NCBI GenBank assembly: GCA_949317995.1
Contig: OX439048.1
Span: 68,577,375-68,641,374 of the forward strand
Reading direction: 5' to 3'
Source of the DNA: Acholoe squamosa
Lineage: Eukaryota > Annelida > Polychaeta > Phyllodocida > Polynoidae
DNA length: 64,000 nt
In this document: in pieces, positions 38,951 through 50,857 of the stretch
How the letters are laid out: each line of letters opens with the position of its first letter
Position numbering within the stretch: position 1 is the stretch's first letter
Program-made: the position numbers and the translations under genes
The notes under the pieces: generated by a model
What the model was told of the DNA's origin: nothing
What the model saw: only the letters and a program-made list of their open reading frames with translations
Databases searched by the model: none

Positions 38951-39321
38951 CAGCAGCCCTTTCTGCTGCATTGTGTGACGTCACAATTGACGTCACAATT
39001 GACCAAATGTAGCTGGAACTGCATTGATTGTTTATCTGCACTGGCTATCAATATAGATCAACATGAAAATAGAGTGGTCTTTTCTTTTATTGATGTCACA
39101 GGTATACTCTTATTGCTCCTGTCCTATGCCCCATAGGACAAGGGATGGTTAGTTGCAGGCAAACATTTCCTAAACATGGTAACATAAATGCATAGCTTGA
39201 CACTGAAGTGATTGCAGAACTAAAAAAAAAACTACTTCTATAGTAATTTAGTGATCAAATAACTGGTGTCACTTGAACAGGTATACATGTACTTCATACC
39301 CTGATTGTCTCATGCATGAAG
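38951..39321. other. Non-coding stretch
   Basis: Contains a tandem direct repeat gacgtcacaatt (twice near 38978-39001), each with a GACGTCA CRE-like core. Otherwise nothing. Confidence 0.5.
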
Positions 39322-39537
39322 GGCATTTCTCAAGATGGTACGAGTAGACACAGCAACTACAATTTGTAACCCTCATCAGCGGTATGATCAGCACTTAATG
39401 TAGTAATTACATTGGTAGAGCAGTCGTAGCAGTGCCATCAGTAGTCACCACTATAGATAGAGGGCTGTAATGGCATTAGAGTGCGGGATCCTACTAGGGT
39501 TTGAAGCGAGCCTAGTCGTACCATCTTGGGAAATGCC
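39322..39537. mobile_element. TIR element, 216 bp
   Basis: Ends GGCATTTCTCAAGATGGTAC and the complement of GGCATTTCCCAAGATGGTAC (one mismatch in about 22). The interior matches 33718-33937. No clear target duplication. Confidence 0.7.
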
Positions 39538-40339
39538 TTCCAGATAAAAGGTTCAGCCTATGAATTTTCAGATTTAAGCAACCTTAAGCATAACGTAAGC
39601 TTGGTTAATCACCATATAGTTTTTGAACTTTACTCAACTTAAACAATTTGAATAATTCAAGTTGCAGCATCAACACAGCTAAAATGAATCAATTTGATTT
39701 TTTTTCTTGAAATCGCTTGAATATGAAGGTTAATTATGCACATGCCAGAGAAGTTGACAATGCATTTTTAACATGTAAACATTTGCTATATATGTGCCCA
39801 CTGTATACGATAATACAACCGTCATAAGCCTACAACCCATGATAAAAGGGGCCAGGACTCAAAGTGCTGCCAACTGGTGTCTAGATCAGGAACCAGAGTC
39901 TCCATAATAGCACAGAGGACTACTGCGTGGGTGCGTAACCATGGTTTTGTACGATGGCTGAATGCAGTTCTGCAGAGCTGTATCCATGCATCTTGATCTT
40001 GAAAATTGCAATATTGATTTCAATTCAACCTAGACCCAAAATCCAGCGCCTAGAATCTTGGGCCCAGGATCTGCTGCATTATCGACCGATGACGTATATG
40101 GTACTCAAACACCATGGTTCCACTATGCTGCAATGAAGCTTACATCAAAACAATAATTACATTTATTATAAATTTAATTTGTATAATAGACACAACTAGA
40201 ACAACAAAAATTCAGGTTTCGAAGTTTTATTTCACCATAATGTTTGTAGTATGCATTTGATCACAACGTTTCGGCCATATGGGCCTTCATCAGGTGATCA
40301 TTATTATAAATACACTGCTGCTCAGCAAGCTGTATATCA
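39538..40339. other. Non-coding stretch; remnant of a dispersed element near its right end
   Basis: At about 40262-40302, cacaacgtttcggcc and gggccttcatcaggtgatc form a motif I associate from memory with interspersed repeats in many animals; the family is not assigned. No exon supported. Confidence 0.35.
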
Positions 40340-41058
40340 GAAACATGGATACAGCCAGGTGTATCAATGGTGAGAAACATGGATACAGCCAGGTGCATCA
40401 ATGGTGAGAAACATGGATACAGCCAGGTGTATCAATGGTGAGAAACATGGATACAGCCAGGTGTATCAATGGTGAGAAACATGGATACAGGCAGGTGTAT
40501 CAATGGTGAGAAACATGGATACAGCCAGGTGTATCAATGGTGAGAAACATGGATACAGCCAGGTGTATCAATGGTGTGAAACATGGATACAGCCAGGTGT
40601 ATCAATGGTGAGAAACATGGATACAGCCAGGTGTATCAATGGTGAGAAACATGGATACAGCCAGGTGTATCAATGGTGAGAAACATGGATACAGCCAGGT
40701 GTATCAATGGTGAGAAACATGGATACAGCCAGGTGTATCAATGGTATGAAACATAGATACAGGCAGGTGTATCAATGGTGAGAAACATGGATACAGCCAG
40801 GTGTATCAATGGTGAGAAACATGGATACAGCCAGGTGTATCAATGGTGAGAAACATGGATACAGCCAGGTGTATCAATGGTGAGAAACATGGATACAGCC
40901 AGGTGCATCAATGGTGAGAAACATGGATACAGCCAGGTGTATCAATGGTGAGAAACATGGATACAGCCAGGTGTATCAATGGTGTGAAACATGGATACAG
41001 CCAGGTGTATCAATGGTGAGAAACATGGATACAGGCAGGTGTATCAATGGTGAGAAAC
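40340..41058. repeat. Minisatellite, 34-bp unit, about 21 copies
   Basis: The unit is gaaacatggatacagccagg followed by tgtatcaatggtga. Copies differ at only a few positions (gcatca, ggcagg, tgtgaaa). Confidence 0.96.
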
Positions 41059-41227
41059 ACTTATTATTTTGAAGTCCTTTGGCATGGCATGTTCATCTAG
41101 AATACCTTAGGATGCTTCCCTGTTAATAACTCGACATAGCACCATTGGATTCTATGCTAACAAGGTATGCAAAGCCCCAGGTATTTCGGACAACTTATTC
41201 AAATCCTTCATATACATTGGCTTCTAC

Positions 41228-41310
41228 TAGCATTCTGCGTGGAGTAGTGGACAGCGAGTCTGTCTATTGCCACAGCGGCTAGGGTACAATTCCCATAGAG
41301 CCCTGAACGG
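41228..41310 (+). repeat. tRNA-derived SINE-like head
   Basis: TAGTGGACAGCGAG (A-box-like, about 41246) and GGTACAATTCC (10 of 11 with the B box, about 41284) at tRNA-like spacing, the second followed by C. The flanking arms do not form an acceptor stem, so this is not an intact tRNA gene. Confidence 0.4.
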
Positions 41311-41477
41311 TTTTAACTGGAAATGTATGGCAAGGTTGACTTTGTATACTTCTCCAATTTATTAACATGTCCAGATTCTAACCAAGCCATTCTTGGACTG
41401 AGAATGCGGTTAAACACAGATAACAGAACTGGGTTATGTCCAAAAAGGCACAGTCTAAGCCAGAATGGTGAGGTAAA

Positions 41478-43030
41478 GCTATATACTGTTACACAGTAGC
41501 TGTTAAGGCAGAGTCTGCTTGGCATAGATGCCCATTGCAGTACAAGGGATAGAAGGCTATAATATAGCTGTTATACAGTAGCTGTTAAGGCATAGACTGC
41601 TTGGCATAGGTGCCCATTGCAGTACAAGGGATAGAAGGCTATAATATAGCTGTTACACAGTAGCTGTTATGGCATAGACTGCTTGGCATAGGTGCCCATT
41701 GCAGTACAAGGGATAGAAGGCTATAATATAGCTGTTATACAGTAGCTGTTATGGCATAGACTGCTTGGCATAGGTGCCCATTGCAGTACAAGGGATAGAA
41801 GGCTATAATATAGCTGTTATACAGTAGCTGTTAAGGCATAGACTGCTTGGCATAGGTGCCCATTGCAGTACAAGGGATAGAAGGCTATAATATAGCTGTT
41901 ATACAGTAGCTGTTATGGCATAGACTGCTTGGCATAGGTGCCCATTGCAGTACAAGGGATAGAAGGCTATAATATAGCTGTTATACAGTAGCTGTTATGG
42001 CATAGACTGCTTGGCATAGGTGCCCATTGCAGTACAAGGGATAGAAGGCTATAATATAGCTGTTATACAGTAGCTGTTAAGGCATAGACTGCTTGGCATA
42101 GGTGCCCATTGCAGTACAAGGGATAGAAGGCTATAATATAGCTGTTACACAGTAGCTGTTATGGCATAGACTGCTTGGCATAGGTGCCCATTGCAGTACA
42201 AGGGATAGAAGGCTATAATATAGCTGTTATACAGTAGCTGTTATGGCATAGACTGCTTGGCATAGGTGCCCATTGCAGTACAAGGGATAGAAGGCTATAA
42301 TATAGCTCTTACACAGTAGCTGTTATGGCATAGACTGCTTGGCATAGGTGCCCATTGCAGTACAAGGGATAGAAGGCTATAATATAGCTCTTACACAGTA
42401 GCTGTTATGGCATAGACTGCTTGGCATAGGTGCCCATTGCAGTACAAGGGATAGAAGGCTATAATATAGCTGTTACACAGTAGCTGTTATGGCATAGACT
42501 GCTTGGCATAGGTGCCCATTGCAGTACAAGGGATAGAAGGCTATAATATAGCTGTTATACAGTAGCTGTTATGGCATAGACTGCTTGGCATAGGTGCCCA
42601 TTGCAGTACAAGGGATAGAAGGCTATAATATAGCTGTTATACAGTAGCTGTTATGGCATAGACTGCTTGGCATAGGTGCCCATTGCAGTACAAGGGATAG
42701 AAGGCTATAATATAGCTGTTATACAGTAGCTGTTATGGCATAGACTGCTTGGCATAGGTGCCCATTGCAGTACAAGGGATAGAAGGCTATAATATAGCTG
42801 TTATACAGTAGATGTTATGGCATAGACTGCTTGGCATAGGTGCCCATTGCAGTACAAGGGATAGAAGGCTATAATATAGCTGTTATACAGTAGCTGTTAT
42901 GGCATAGACTGCTTGGCATAGGTGCCCATTGCAGTACAAGGGATAGATAGTTATATACTGTTACACAGTAGCTATATAGCTGTTACACAGTGGCTGTTAT
43001 GACGGAGTCAGCTTGCCATAGGTGGCCATG
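41478..43030. repeat. Minisatellite, 82-bp unit, about 18 copies
   Basis: The unit starts ataatatagctgttatacag and passes through ggcatagactgcttggcata and gcagtacaagggatagaagg. Spacing is exactly 82 bp from 41559 to 42871. Copies differ at only about four sites (tatacag/cacacag, taagg/tatgg, ctgtt/ctctt). The first unit (41478) and the last (after 42947) are diverged. Confidence 0.97.
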
Positions 43031-43364
43031 CTCTGACTGGGGTGTGACTTAAATTTTCCCAGGATTTTCCCCAACCATCTTGTACTAGTTTCAAATGAGG
43101 TAAACTCACCACCAAACTCCTTTTTTTCCACCCCACTCCTTGTTGATGAATGACCAATCCGTTATCTAATACAAGCCTCATTAAGAACTCCTAACACGCG
43201 TACCTAGCGCCCTATGATGGCACTAGTGATCACCAGAATGGCCCTGAACTTGTCACTCTTCAAGCATATGTTTCAGACTAGAAAATTGCAACCTATGTTT
43301 GGAAAGTGAGTAGTATTTTCTGATCTTCTCAAGTGGAACAGGGGCATGGTGGGAGCTAAATCTA

Positions 43365-43516
43365 TAAAGGCTGCTGATGCAGGAGCTAGTGCATCATGCC
43401 TATTGGTCGTCACGATGCAACAATGAAGTGCTGGCGAGTACTCTCGCCAGCAGTTCATTGGTGCATCATGACGACCAATGGGCATGATGCATTAATGCAT
43501 GAGCGGCCCCTAAAGG
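43365..43516. mobile_element. Best-preserved foldback MITE of the GCATGATGCA family
   Basis: Two arms of about 70 bp, almost perfect complements, meet at gcgagtactctcgc (about 43437). The outer ends are taaaggctgctgatgca and the complement of ttaggggccgctcatgca. The arms contain gcatcatgcc, attggtcgtca and gatgca, found as fragments throughout the window. Confidence 0.8.
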
Positions 43517-43599
43517 GTTAAATATAGCAAACTACCACTATGTTCTGCTGATTTCTGCTTCCTGTCCAGTGGTGCCCTGTGCACTCCTGTGCTGATTAA

Positions 43600-43945
43600 A
43601 TACTATAAGCACTGGGTCTTCAATAAGCACCGGGTCTTCAATAAGCACCAGGTCTTCAATAAGCAATGGATCTTATATGAGCACTCGGTCTTCAATAAGC
43701 ACTCGGTCTTATATAAGCATTAGGTCTTCAATAGGCACTGGGTCTTCAATAAGCACCAAGTCTTTAATGAGCACCGGGTCTTATATAAGCACCAGGTCTT
43801 CAATAAGCACCCTTTCTTCAATAAGCACCAGGTCTTATATAAGCACCGGGTTTTATATAAGCACTGGGTCTTATATAAGCACTGGGTCTTATATAAGCAC
43901 CGGGTTTTATATAAGCACTGGGTATTATATAAGCACCGGGTCTTT
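43600..43945. repeat. Tandem repeat, 18-bp unit, about 19 copies
   Basis: The unit is aagcactgggtcttatat with tcaat/atat variants. Being a multiple of three it is open (STGSYI-type), which explains the start of a long spurious frame. Confidence 0.93.
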
Positions 43946-43989
43946 AATTTTTATTTTATATTTTATTCCCCCTCCTCTTTGTGATGGAA

Positions 43990-45125
43990 GGAATACCTTT
44001 CATATCCCACATCTCTGCTGTCTGTCGCTCTCCCTCTATCTCTGTCTCACTATAGATACTCTCTCTATCTCTATCTCTGTTTCATTATACTCTCTCTTTC
44101 TCTCTCTCCCTCTCCCTCTAACTCTGTCTCAATATACTCTCTCTGTCTATGTCTCTGTCTCTCTATCTCTGTCTCACTATACTCTCTCTATCTCTGTCTC
44201 TCTATCTCTGTCTCACTATACTCTCTGTCTCTGTCTCTCTATTTCTGTCTCACTATACTCTCTATCTATCTATCTCTGTCTCACTATACTATCTCTCTAT
44301 CTCTGTCTCACTATACTCTCTCTATCTCTGTCTCACTATACTCTCTCTCTATCTCTGTCTCACTATACTCTCTCTGTCTCTCTCTATCTCTGTCTCACTA
44401 TACTCTCTCTGTCTCTCTCTCTATCTCTGTCTCACTATACTCTCTCTCTAACTCTGTCTCACTATACTCTCTCTGTCTCTCTCTATCTCTGTCTCACTAT
44501 ACTCTCTCTGTCTCTCTCTCTACCTCTGTCTCACTATACTCTCTCTGTCTCTCTCTCTATCTCTGTCTCACTATACTCTCTCTGTCTCTCTCTATCTCTG
44601 GCCACTATACTCTCTCTGTCTCTCTCTCTATCTCTGTCTCACTATACTCTCTGTGTCTCTGTCTCTCTATCTCTGTCTCATTATACTCTACCTCTGTCTC
44701 ACTATACTCTCTCTGTCTCTCTCTCTATCTCTGTCTCACTATACTCTCTCTGTCTCTCTCTATCTCTGCTCACTATACTCTCTCTGTCTCTCTCTCTATC
44801 TCTGTCTCACTATACTCTCTCTGTCTCTCTCTATCTCTGTCTCACTATACTCTCTCTGTCTCTGTCTCTCTATGTCTGTCTCATTATACTCTCTCTATCT
44901 CTATCTCACTGTACTCTCTCTGTCACACTATACTCTCTCTGTCTGTCTCTCTGTCTCTCTATCTCTGTCTCATTATACTTTCTCTGTCTCTCTCTCTGTC
45001 TCTCTCTATCTCTTTCCCTCACTCTATCTACTCCACTACATCTGTCCCTGTGTGTGTCTCTCTCTCACTCTGTCTCGCTCTCCGTCTGTCTCTCTACTCT
45101 CTCTCTATTCTCTGTGTGAATGTCT
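43990..45125. repeat. Pyrimidine-rich minisatellite
   Basis: (TCTC)-rich units of about 30-40 bp containing tatctctgtctcactatac repeat throughout. A 480-codon Ser/Leu frame over this block has no coding character beyond the repeat. Confidence 0.95.
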
Positions 45126-45526
45126 CTATCTCTCTGCTAATTATGCCAATAGTTCATTTATATGAGCTATTTAGTCTGATCTATAGGCTACATACATCGG
45201 GTAATTCCCAATTTTACCAAACAACAGGGATGAATAGAACTGGTAAGACCAAACCGAAACTGGTATTGGTGTGTTAGATACAGGGGGCCTCCAGATAGAG
45301 GTCCAGCTGGGTTAAAGTCAGGTAAAGTCTGTGTCCCGTCACGTGGCATAGGAGCAGGGGCACTCATGGGACCTGTTAAGCAATTAGGTCTTCAAAATCT
45401 GAGGTTAACAAAAGAAGAGGTGCAACTTATAGGTTTGGTAAGATAACAATACATTAGTAGTAAACTACCCTATAACAACCAATAGGTGTGCTTTATATCT
45501 TTTGTTATCTCTATCTGTCCTTACAG
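45126..45526. other. Non-coding stretch
   Basis: No supported exon. It ends in a strong 3' splice site (see next entry). Confidence 0.5.
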
Positions 45527-45775
45527 TTACCCTGTACGTGTGTCTGACCAAAAGCTGAGAGACGGAGTATACATGTACATGTATGTATGTAGCTCCATAC
45601 AGCACCCATACCCTCTCCTGCTACCCTCCACGTGGGGCTGGAGGACCATATGGTCATAGAGCAGTGCTGCTCCTCTACCCCATCCAGTACTACACCTACT
45701 ACACCATAGAAGGATCTCAACATGCAGCATGTCAACTAAACACATTAAGGTGACGTCTCCATATCAAGCCACCAG
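45527..45775 (+). other. Possible untranslated exon upstream of the NLR gene
   Basis: A strong acceptor (TTATCTCTATCTGTCCTTACAG) precedes 249 bp that end in a strong donor (CCACCAG|GTAAGG at 45776). All three plus-strand frames contain stops, so it cannot be a simple coding exon. It could be a 5' leader exon of the NLR gene, whose first coding exon is itself preceded by an acceptor. A run of atgtacatgtatgtatgt near 45585 suggests that microsatellite slippage may have shifted a former frame (YPVRVSDQKLRDG before it, LLLYPIQYYTYY after it in another frame). Confidence 0.25.
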
Positions 45776-45789
45776 GTAAGGACAACAGG

Positions 45790-46555
45790 CAGCTGGCAGT
45801 CTAAGGGACAGATAGACATGGACAGGGACAGGGAGGGAGAGATGCTCAGGCGGAACTACACTGCCTGCGAGGTGTACACGAGGTGTACACGTGTACCATG
45901 AATGATGTACGAAGAGGTAGAGATAGGGTGAGCCAGAGATGGACAGAGACAAGAGCCAAACAGAGACAGAGGTAGACATAGACCGAGAGACAGACAGACA
46001 GGTATAGAAACAGATAAAGGTAGATAAAGATGTGACAAACATGAACAGACATGATATAGACAGAGAGAGATAAAGACAGACACAGAGGTAAACAGACAGA
46101 AAGAGACAGGCAGACAGTCAGAGATATAGACATAAAGAGATGAATAGAGACAGACAGAGGCAGACAGAAATAGACAGAAACAGACAGAGGCAGACAGAGA
46201 CAGACAAAGGCAGACAGAGACAGACAGAGGCAGATAGGGGCAGACAGAGACAGACAGACACACTCAGAGACAGACAGAGGCAGACAGACAGAAACAGACA
46301 AAGGCAGATAGGGGCAGACAGAGGCAGACAGAGACAGATAGGACAGACAAAGGCAGACAGAAACAGACAGATGAAGACAGAGACAGATAGGCTAGACAGA
46401 GACAGACAGAGACAGACAGAAGCAGACAGAAGCAGACACAGACAGAGACATAGAGAGGCAGACAGAGGCAGACAGGGACAGACAGAGACAGGCAGAGACA
46501 CACCAAGGCAGAGACAGGAAGAGGCAGAGACAGACAGTAAAAGACAAAGACCGAC
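45790..46555. repeat. Purine-rich GACAGA/GGCAGA simple repeat
   Basis: Irregular tandem gacagaggcagacagaga words; frames are open on both strands because of the repeat alone. Confidence 0.93.
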
Positions 46556-46839
46556 ATGTAGGAGGTACACTTGCTCTACTAGGCTTTGAGTTTAGAAACC
46601 AATTTATTAAAAAATGAAATAGAGTGCAATGCGGGGATCAGGGGACGGGATACAACGATTGGACTGAATCCGCTACTTGTCCTTGTGCTGGATGCAGCAG
46701 CACGTGGTAGAACGGTGAATACACGCAGTATAACCATCCACCACTAACTACATTATAAGGGCAGCCTCAAGGTTCAAGGCTCAAGGTCTATATGGTGTCT
46801 GTAAGTAGTGTCAATCTAAATACAGTGCTGGGGACCACT
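46556..46839. other. Non-coding stretch
   Basis: Nothing recognised. Confidence 0.5.
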
Positions 46840-46945
46840 GAGGGGTGTATGAGCCCTGTGTGGCTGTCATGATGCATGAATGCAGCCATGGCGAGTTACT
46901 CACCGTGACTGCTGCATCCATGCATCATGCCATGAATGAGATGGC
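46840..46945. mobile_element. Foldback MITE fragment with palindromic core
   Basis: gcatgatgcatgaatgcagcc-like arm, core ggcgagttactcaccg, then gctgcatccatgcatcatg: the arm-core-arm arrangement from which the 25530 array unit can be derived. Confidence 0.65.
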
Positions 46946-47289
46946 ATTTACAGGCATCAGGACTTAGAGGTTTAAAACAATCATGGCCACTCATTATACA
47001 TGGCATATTTAGGTATCCGCAACCATCATGTTTATAATCCTCCTCCTATAGGACACAAATATACGTCTGATGTAATGGTTCTATGGGTTAGACAATAATC
47101 AGTCACTGTATTCCTGGACTTGTTCCTGGAATGTCATGCTGATTGCAGGTATGGTACCCATGTAATCTCAGAACTGTCATGGCCACGCACACACAGTAAG
47201 CGAGAAACATAGCTATATAGCTGATGGACGAAAAAAAAACAAACTTTCAGAACTCAGGAAAAGATTTTCCCATTCTCACAAAAAAAAAG
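46946..47289. other. Non-coding stretch
   Basis: Nothing recognised. Confidence 0.5.
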
Positions 47290-47480
47290 AGACTGCTCGC
47301 CAGCACTTCATTGGCGCATCATGCCGACCCCTGGGTGTATAAATGTAAACCCCATAGGGTCAGCATGATGCTTCATGGGCAATGGGCATGATGCATCAAT
47401 GCATGCTTCATGGGCATGATGCATCAATGCATGCTTCATGGGAATGATGCATCAATGCACAAGTGGCCAAGAGAGGAGCT
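47290..47480. mobile_element. Foldback MITE copy with a small internal triplication
   Basis: Arm words cagcacttcattggcgcatcatgcc are present. The segment gcttcatgggcatgatgcatcaatgcat is repeated three times in tandem (about 47370-47458), an incipient expansion inside the element. Confidence 0.65.
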
Positions 47481-47594
47481 GATGCATTAACTGCCCCCTT
47501 GAAAAGGGGAATAGGGGGAGCAGGGGGGGGGGGCTGGCCCCCAGTAATAAGAGATACCCCTATAGAAGCATAAATGTAAAAGTAGGCCCTATAA

Positions 47595-47722
47595 GGGCTG
47601 CGTCCACTGCGACGGATGGACCATCCGTCTCCCTTCATCCGTCATTTTCTCCATAGAAATCAATGATAAATATGACGGATGAAACCGACGGATGGTCCAT
47701 CCGTCGGCAGTGGATGCGGCCC
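47595..47722. mobile_element. Short TIR element, 128 bp, GGGC ends
   Basis: The left arm GGGCTGCGTCCACTGCGACG and the complement of the right arm GGGCCGCATCCACTGCCGAC match over about 36 bp with a few differences. The arms also hold the inner palindrome gacggatggaccatccgtc. Flanks TATAA and TATAG suggest a short degenerate target duplication. Confidence 0.7.
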
Positions 47723-47725
47723 TAT

Positions 47726-47940
47726 AGCAGGGTCCCCAACCTAAACCCCTGCCCCCCCCCCCACCCAATAAAAAATTGCTTTCTATGCCTCTGCTCCATG
47801 GACATTTAAGTTGTGTGGCCCCTATAAAGGATATATAAAAGTACAGTGGGTCCCAGACTGAGACCCTGTCCCACTCCCACCCCGCCCAATAAGAACGTGC
47901 TTCCTATGCCTCTGCTCCATGTGTTTATAAGTTGAGTAGG
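47726..47940. repeat. Diverged two-copy tandem duplication, about 105-130 bp
   Basis: Both halves share gggtccc, cccacccaataa-like, ttctatgcctctgctccatg and aagttg.gtgg in the same order. Confidence 0.6.
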
Positions 47941-48710
47941 ATTTGTCATGATACAGACAGAAGATGGGTGTGCAACAGCAGACTGCAGCTGGTGTTCAGG
48001 ATTGGAGATTATGGGTACAGGGACTGGGTGGGGGAGGGGCTACATCCTGCTCTCCACCCCGATAATTCTGTGTTCCAAATTTCCCCATACTATTCTATCA
48101 GTCTCTAAAATCTCACAAAGTTTCATCTTAACCTGCTTTCTATTAGCACAGGAGGGTGCAGCTGGTCATACAGAATAGTTATTTTCATGAGGATTAAGAG
48201 GTTATCTAAACATTTCAAAACCTCACTCACGGCTGCTCTTTCTACATTATTTAGAATAGAAATTTTGCACATAAAGTTATATCATAGAAAATGCATATTA
48301 GTTCAAATCGTCCGTTTAATCTATAGTAATGTGCTGGCTTTTCACTGAAAATAATTTTGACCCGCTGATCAAGGGGTTAAAAAGATTCTGACCCCCACCT
48401 GGTCAAGGGGTAGAAAAATTCTGACCCCCTGTTGTTAAAAAATCATCACTCCCTTATATTGTAGAAAATGCATATTATTTCATTTTATATATATAATTAT
48501 TAATTTCGAGATTTCTTGTTTCTGAATGCATTGTTCAGCAGCAGATAACATGCTCCAGATAATGTTTTGTGTTTTGAGGGATTTGGATATTCACCATTTA
48601 AACTTGATCTTTTATAATTCTTCACATTCAATAATTTCAAAAGTTGATCAATGATTCAAAGATTGGCAACAATCAGAAACAGTGATACATGTACCTCATT
48701 CTAACAAATA
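47941..48710. other. Non-coding stretch with a Harbinger-like MITE remnant
   Basis: At about 48358-48452, ttctgacccccacc, ttctgaccccctgttgttaa and atcactcccttat resemble the right end of the element at 19008. Its left end is not found. The word atagaaaatgcatatta occurs at about 48286 and again as gtagaaaatgcatatta at 48462, bracketing this remnant. Confidence 0.4.
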
Positions 48711-48960
<250 letters not shown>

Positions 48961-49132
48961 AGGACAAGGTCCAAGCTGTAATGCCTCCTTCAGTGTATAT
49001 CTCTTACAGCTTTGTCCTCCCATTATACACATACAAAGAATATTTCATTATGTGTTCTCTTGTATATATCAAGACCTGAAGTAGCTCTAATACTAATAGT
49101 GAGATATATTTTCATTTTTTGGACAGATCGGC

Positions 49133-50857
49133 ATGATGTCGAGTGATGATGGGTACAGTGAGGAGGTGAGCAGGGACAGTCCGCAGGCAGATTCTCCATC
49201 TTCACCTTCTCCATCAGAACAACATGTCAGCCAGCTACTGCACACCATTCTCCACTCCCTCCATTGCCTTGAACACAGAATGAGCTCTCTGGAAGAAAAT
49301 CAGAAGCAATTAATGAAAAACCATGAAATGCTCCTCAAAACATTGAATGTCACTGATTCAGCAAGTAATGGCGGGGTTGATGATTCACGCGCTATCAGTC
49401 ACTGTCTAGCTGAACCACTCCATGTCGCCCCTGACCATTATTATACTGAAACAGCCAAGACACGACAAGAAAATGAAATTCATAGTTTGGGTGAACATAC
49501 ATCCCTCAGCTCTATGTGTGATGATAGTGGCTTCCACGATAACGAAAACTGCCACTCTACCATCGCTACTTCTATAATGACACCAGAAGTTATTATCAAC
49601 AACAGGACAGTGACCAAGCACTCAGATGCTGAAACTTTTCATCATAATGGTTACCATGGAGAACATGAACCAGGCACTGACAGGAAGGTGACACAGCAGC
49701 CGAGGCTGGAAGATGATGAAGACACTCTTATTAAGAACATTGAGGCACATATTATCCCAGAGACCATGACAGAATTCAACAAGCCGAAAGTGTCAGCTGC
49801 CTCGCAACCATCTGAAGCAACCAAAGGGTCTGATACAATCACAAGGTGTGATCCCATACCCTCTGTACAACCAGAGGCTGCAGTCACAAGGTGTGATCCC
49901 ATACCCTCCGTACAACCAGAGGCTGCAGTCACAAGATGTGATCCCATACCCTCCGTACAACCAGAGGCTGCAGTCACAAGGTGTGATCCCATACCCTCCG
50001 TACAACCAGAGGCTGCAGTCACAAGGTGTGATCCCATACCCTCCGTACAACCAGAGGCTGCAGTCACAAGGTGTGATCCCATACCCTCCGTACAACCAGA
50101 GGCTGCAGTCACAAGGTGTGATCCCATACCCTCTGTACAACCAGAGGCTGCAGTCACAAGGTGTGATCCCATACCCTCCGTACAACCAGAGGCTGCAGTC
50201 ACAAGGTGTGATCCCATACCCTCCGTACAACCAGAGGCTGCAGTCACAAGGTGTGATCCCATACCCTCCGTACAACCAGAGGCTGCAGTCACAAGGTGTG
50301 ATCCCATACCCTCTGTACAACCAGAGGCTGCAGTCACAAGGTGTGATCCCATACCCTCCGTACAAACAGAGGCTGCAGTCACAAGGTGTGATCCCATACC
50401 CTCCGTACAACCAGAGGCTGCAGTCACAAGGTGTGATCCCATACACTCCGTACAACCAGAGGCTGCGGTCTGTGCAGCACAATGTGGAGACCTGTCAGAC
50501 ACACACCACACCAGTCCAACCCCAGGTGTGTACGAACCATCAGCAGGACACCTCAGGTCTTACAAACAGACAGAGGTAGTAGAGGAGGTTATAGTACCGT
50601 GTCATGTACAGCCGCTCGGACTGGGGCGCCTTACACAAGGCGACACATGCCAAACTGAACATGTAGAAACAACTGGTAACTTTACTCTGGGAGTTGTTTC
50701 AGAAAGAGATGTGGCAGGATCTGTGGATGAAGTAACAATGAGAGCGATCAGTATGAGCAAGATAGACGGCTTGCTTCACGGAGACACTGAGGATGAGCTC
50801 GATGGCAATAACGAGTACATGACTTTTTCTGTTAATGAGCATCTCTCTCCAAATGAA
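49133..50857 (+). CDS. NLR exon 1 of the coding region (575 codons)
   Basis: An acceptor TTTTTTGGACAG ends at 49126, and ATGATG follows six bases later. The exon ends at GAA|GTAAGT (donor at 50858), phase 0. The frame is open beyond the donor to 50995, but the tail is Lys/Ile-rich and intron-like. It encodes MMSSDDGYSEEV and onward: a Ser/Pro/Asp-rich start, a leucine-heptad stretch from QHVSQLLHTIL to MLLKTLN, polar linker, the 15-residue repeats, and a second polar region ending NEHLSPNE. No catalytic motif is here. Apart from the repeats, the sequence looks disordered. Confidence 0.8.

Noticed and set aside
41228-41310. Intact tRNA gene
   Set aside because: A- and B-box-like words are present, but no acceptor stem or anticodon arm can be folded; better explained as a SINE head. 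The same applies to 8555-8760 and 18895-18990.
43677-45119. 480-codon Ser/Leu/Tyr open frame
   Set aside because: It spans two unrelated simple-repeat blocks (18-bp array and TCTC-rich array) with no splice sites or non-repeat protein sequence.
46140-46589. Asp/Arg/Gln-rich open frame and matching minus-strand Cys/Leu frames
   Set aside because: All come from the GACAGA/GGCAGA simple repeat.
49651-50579. Alternative frames over the NLR coding repeat (286 and 229 codons minus, 243 codons plus)
   Set aside because: Shadow frames kept open because a single stop-free 45-bp unit is repeated; only the frame continuing into the flanking non-repeat exon sequence is credible.
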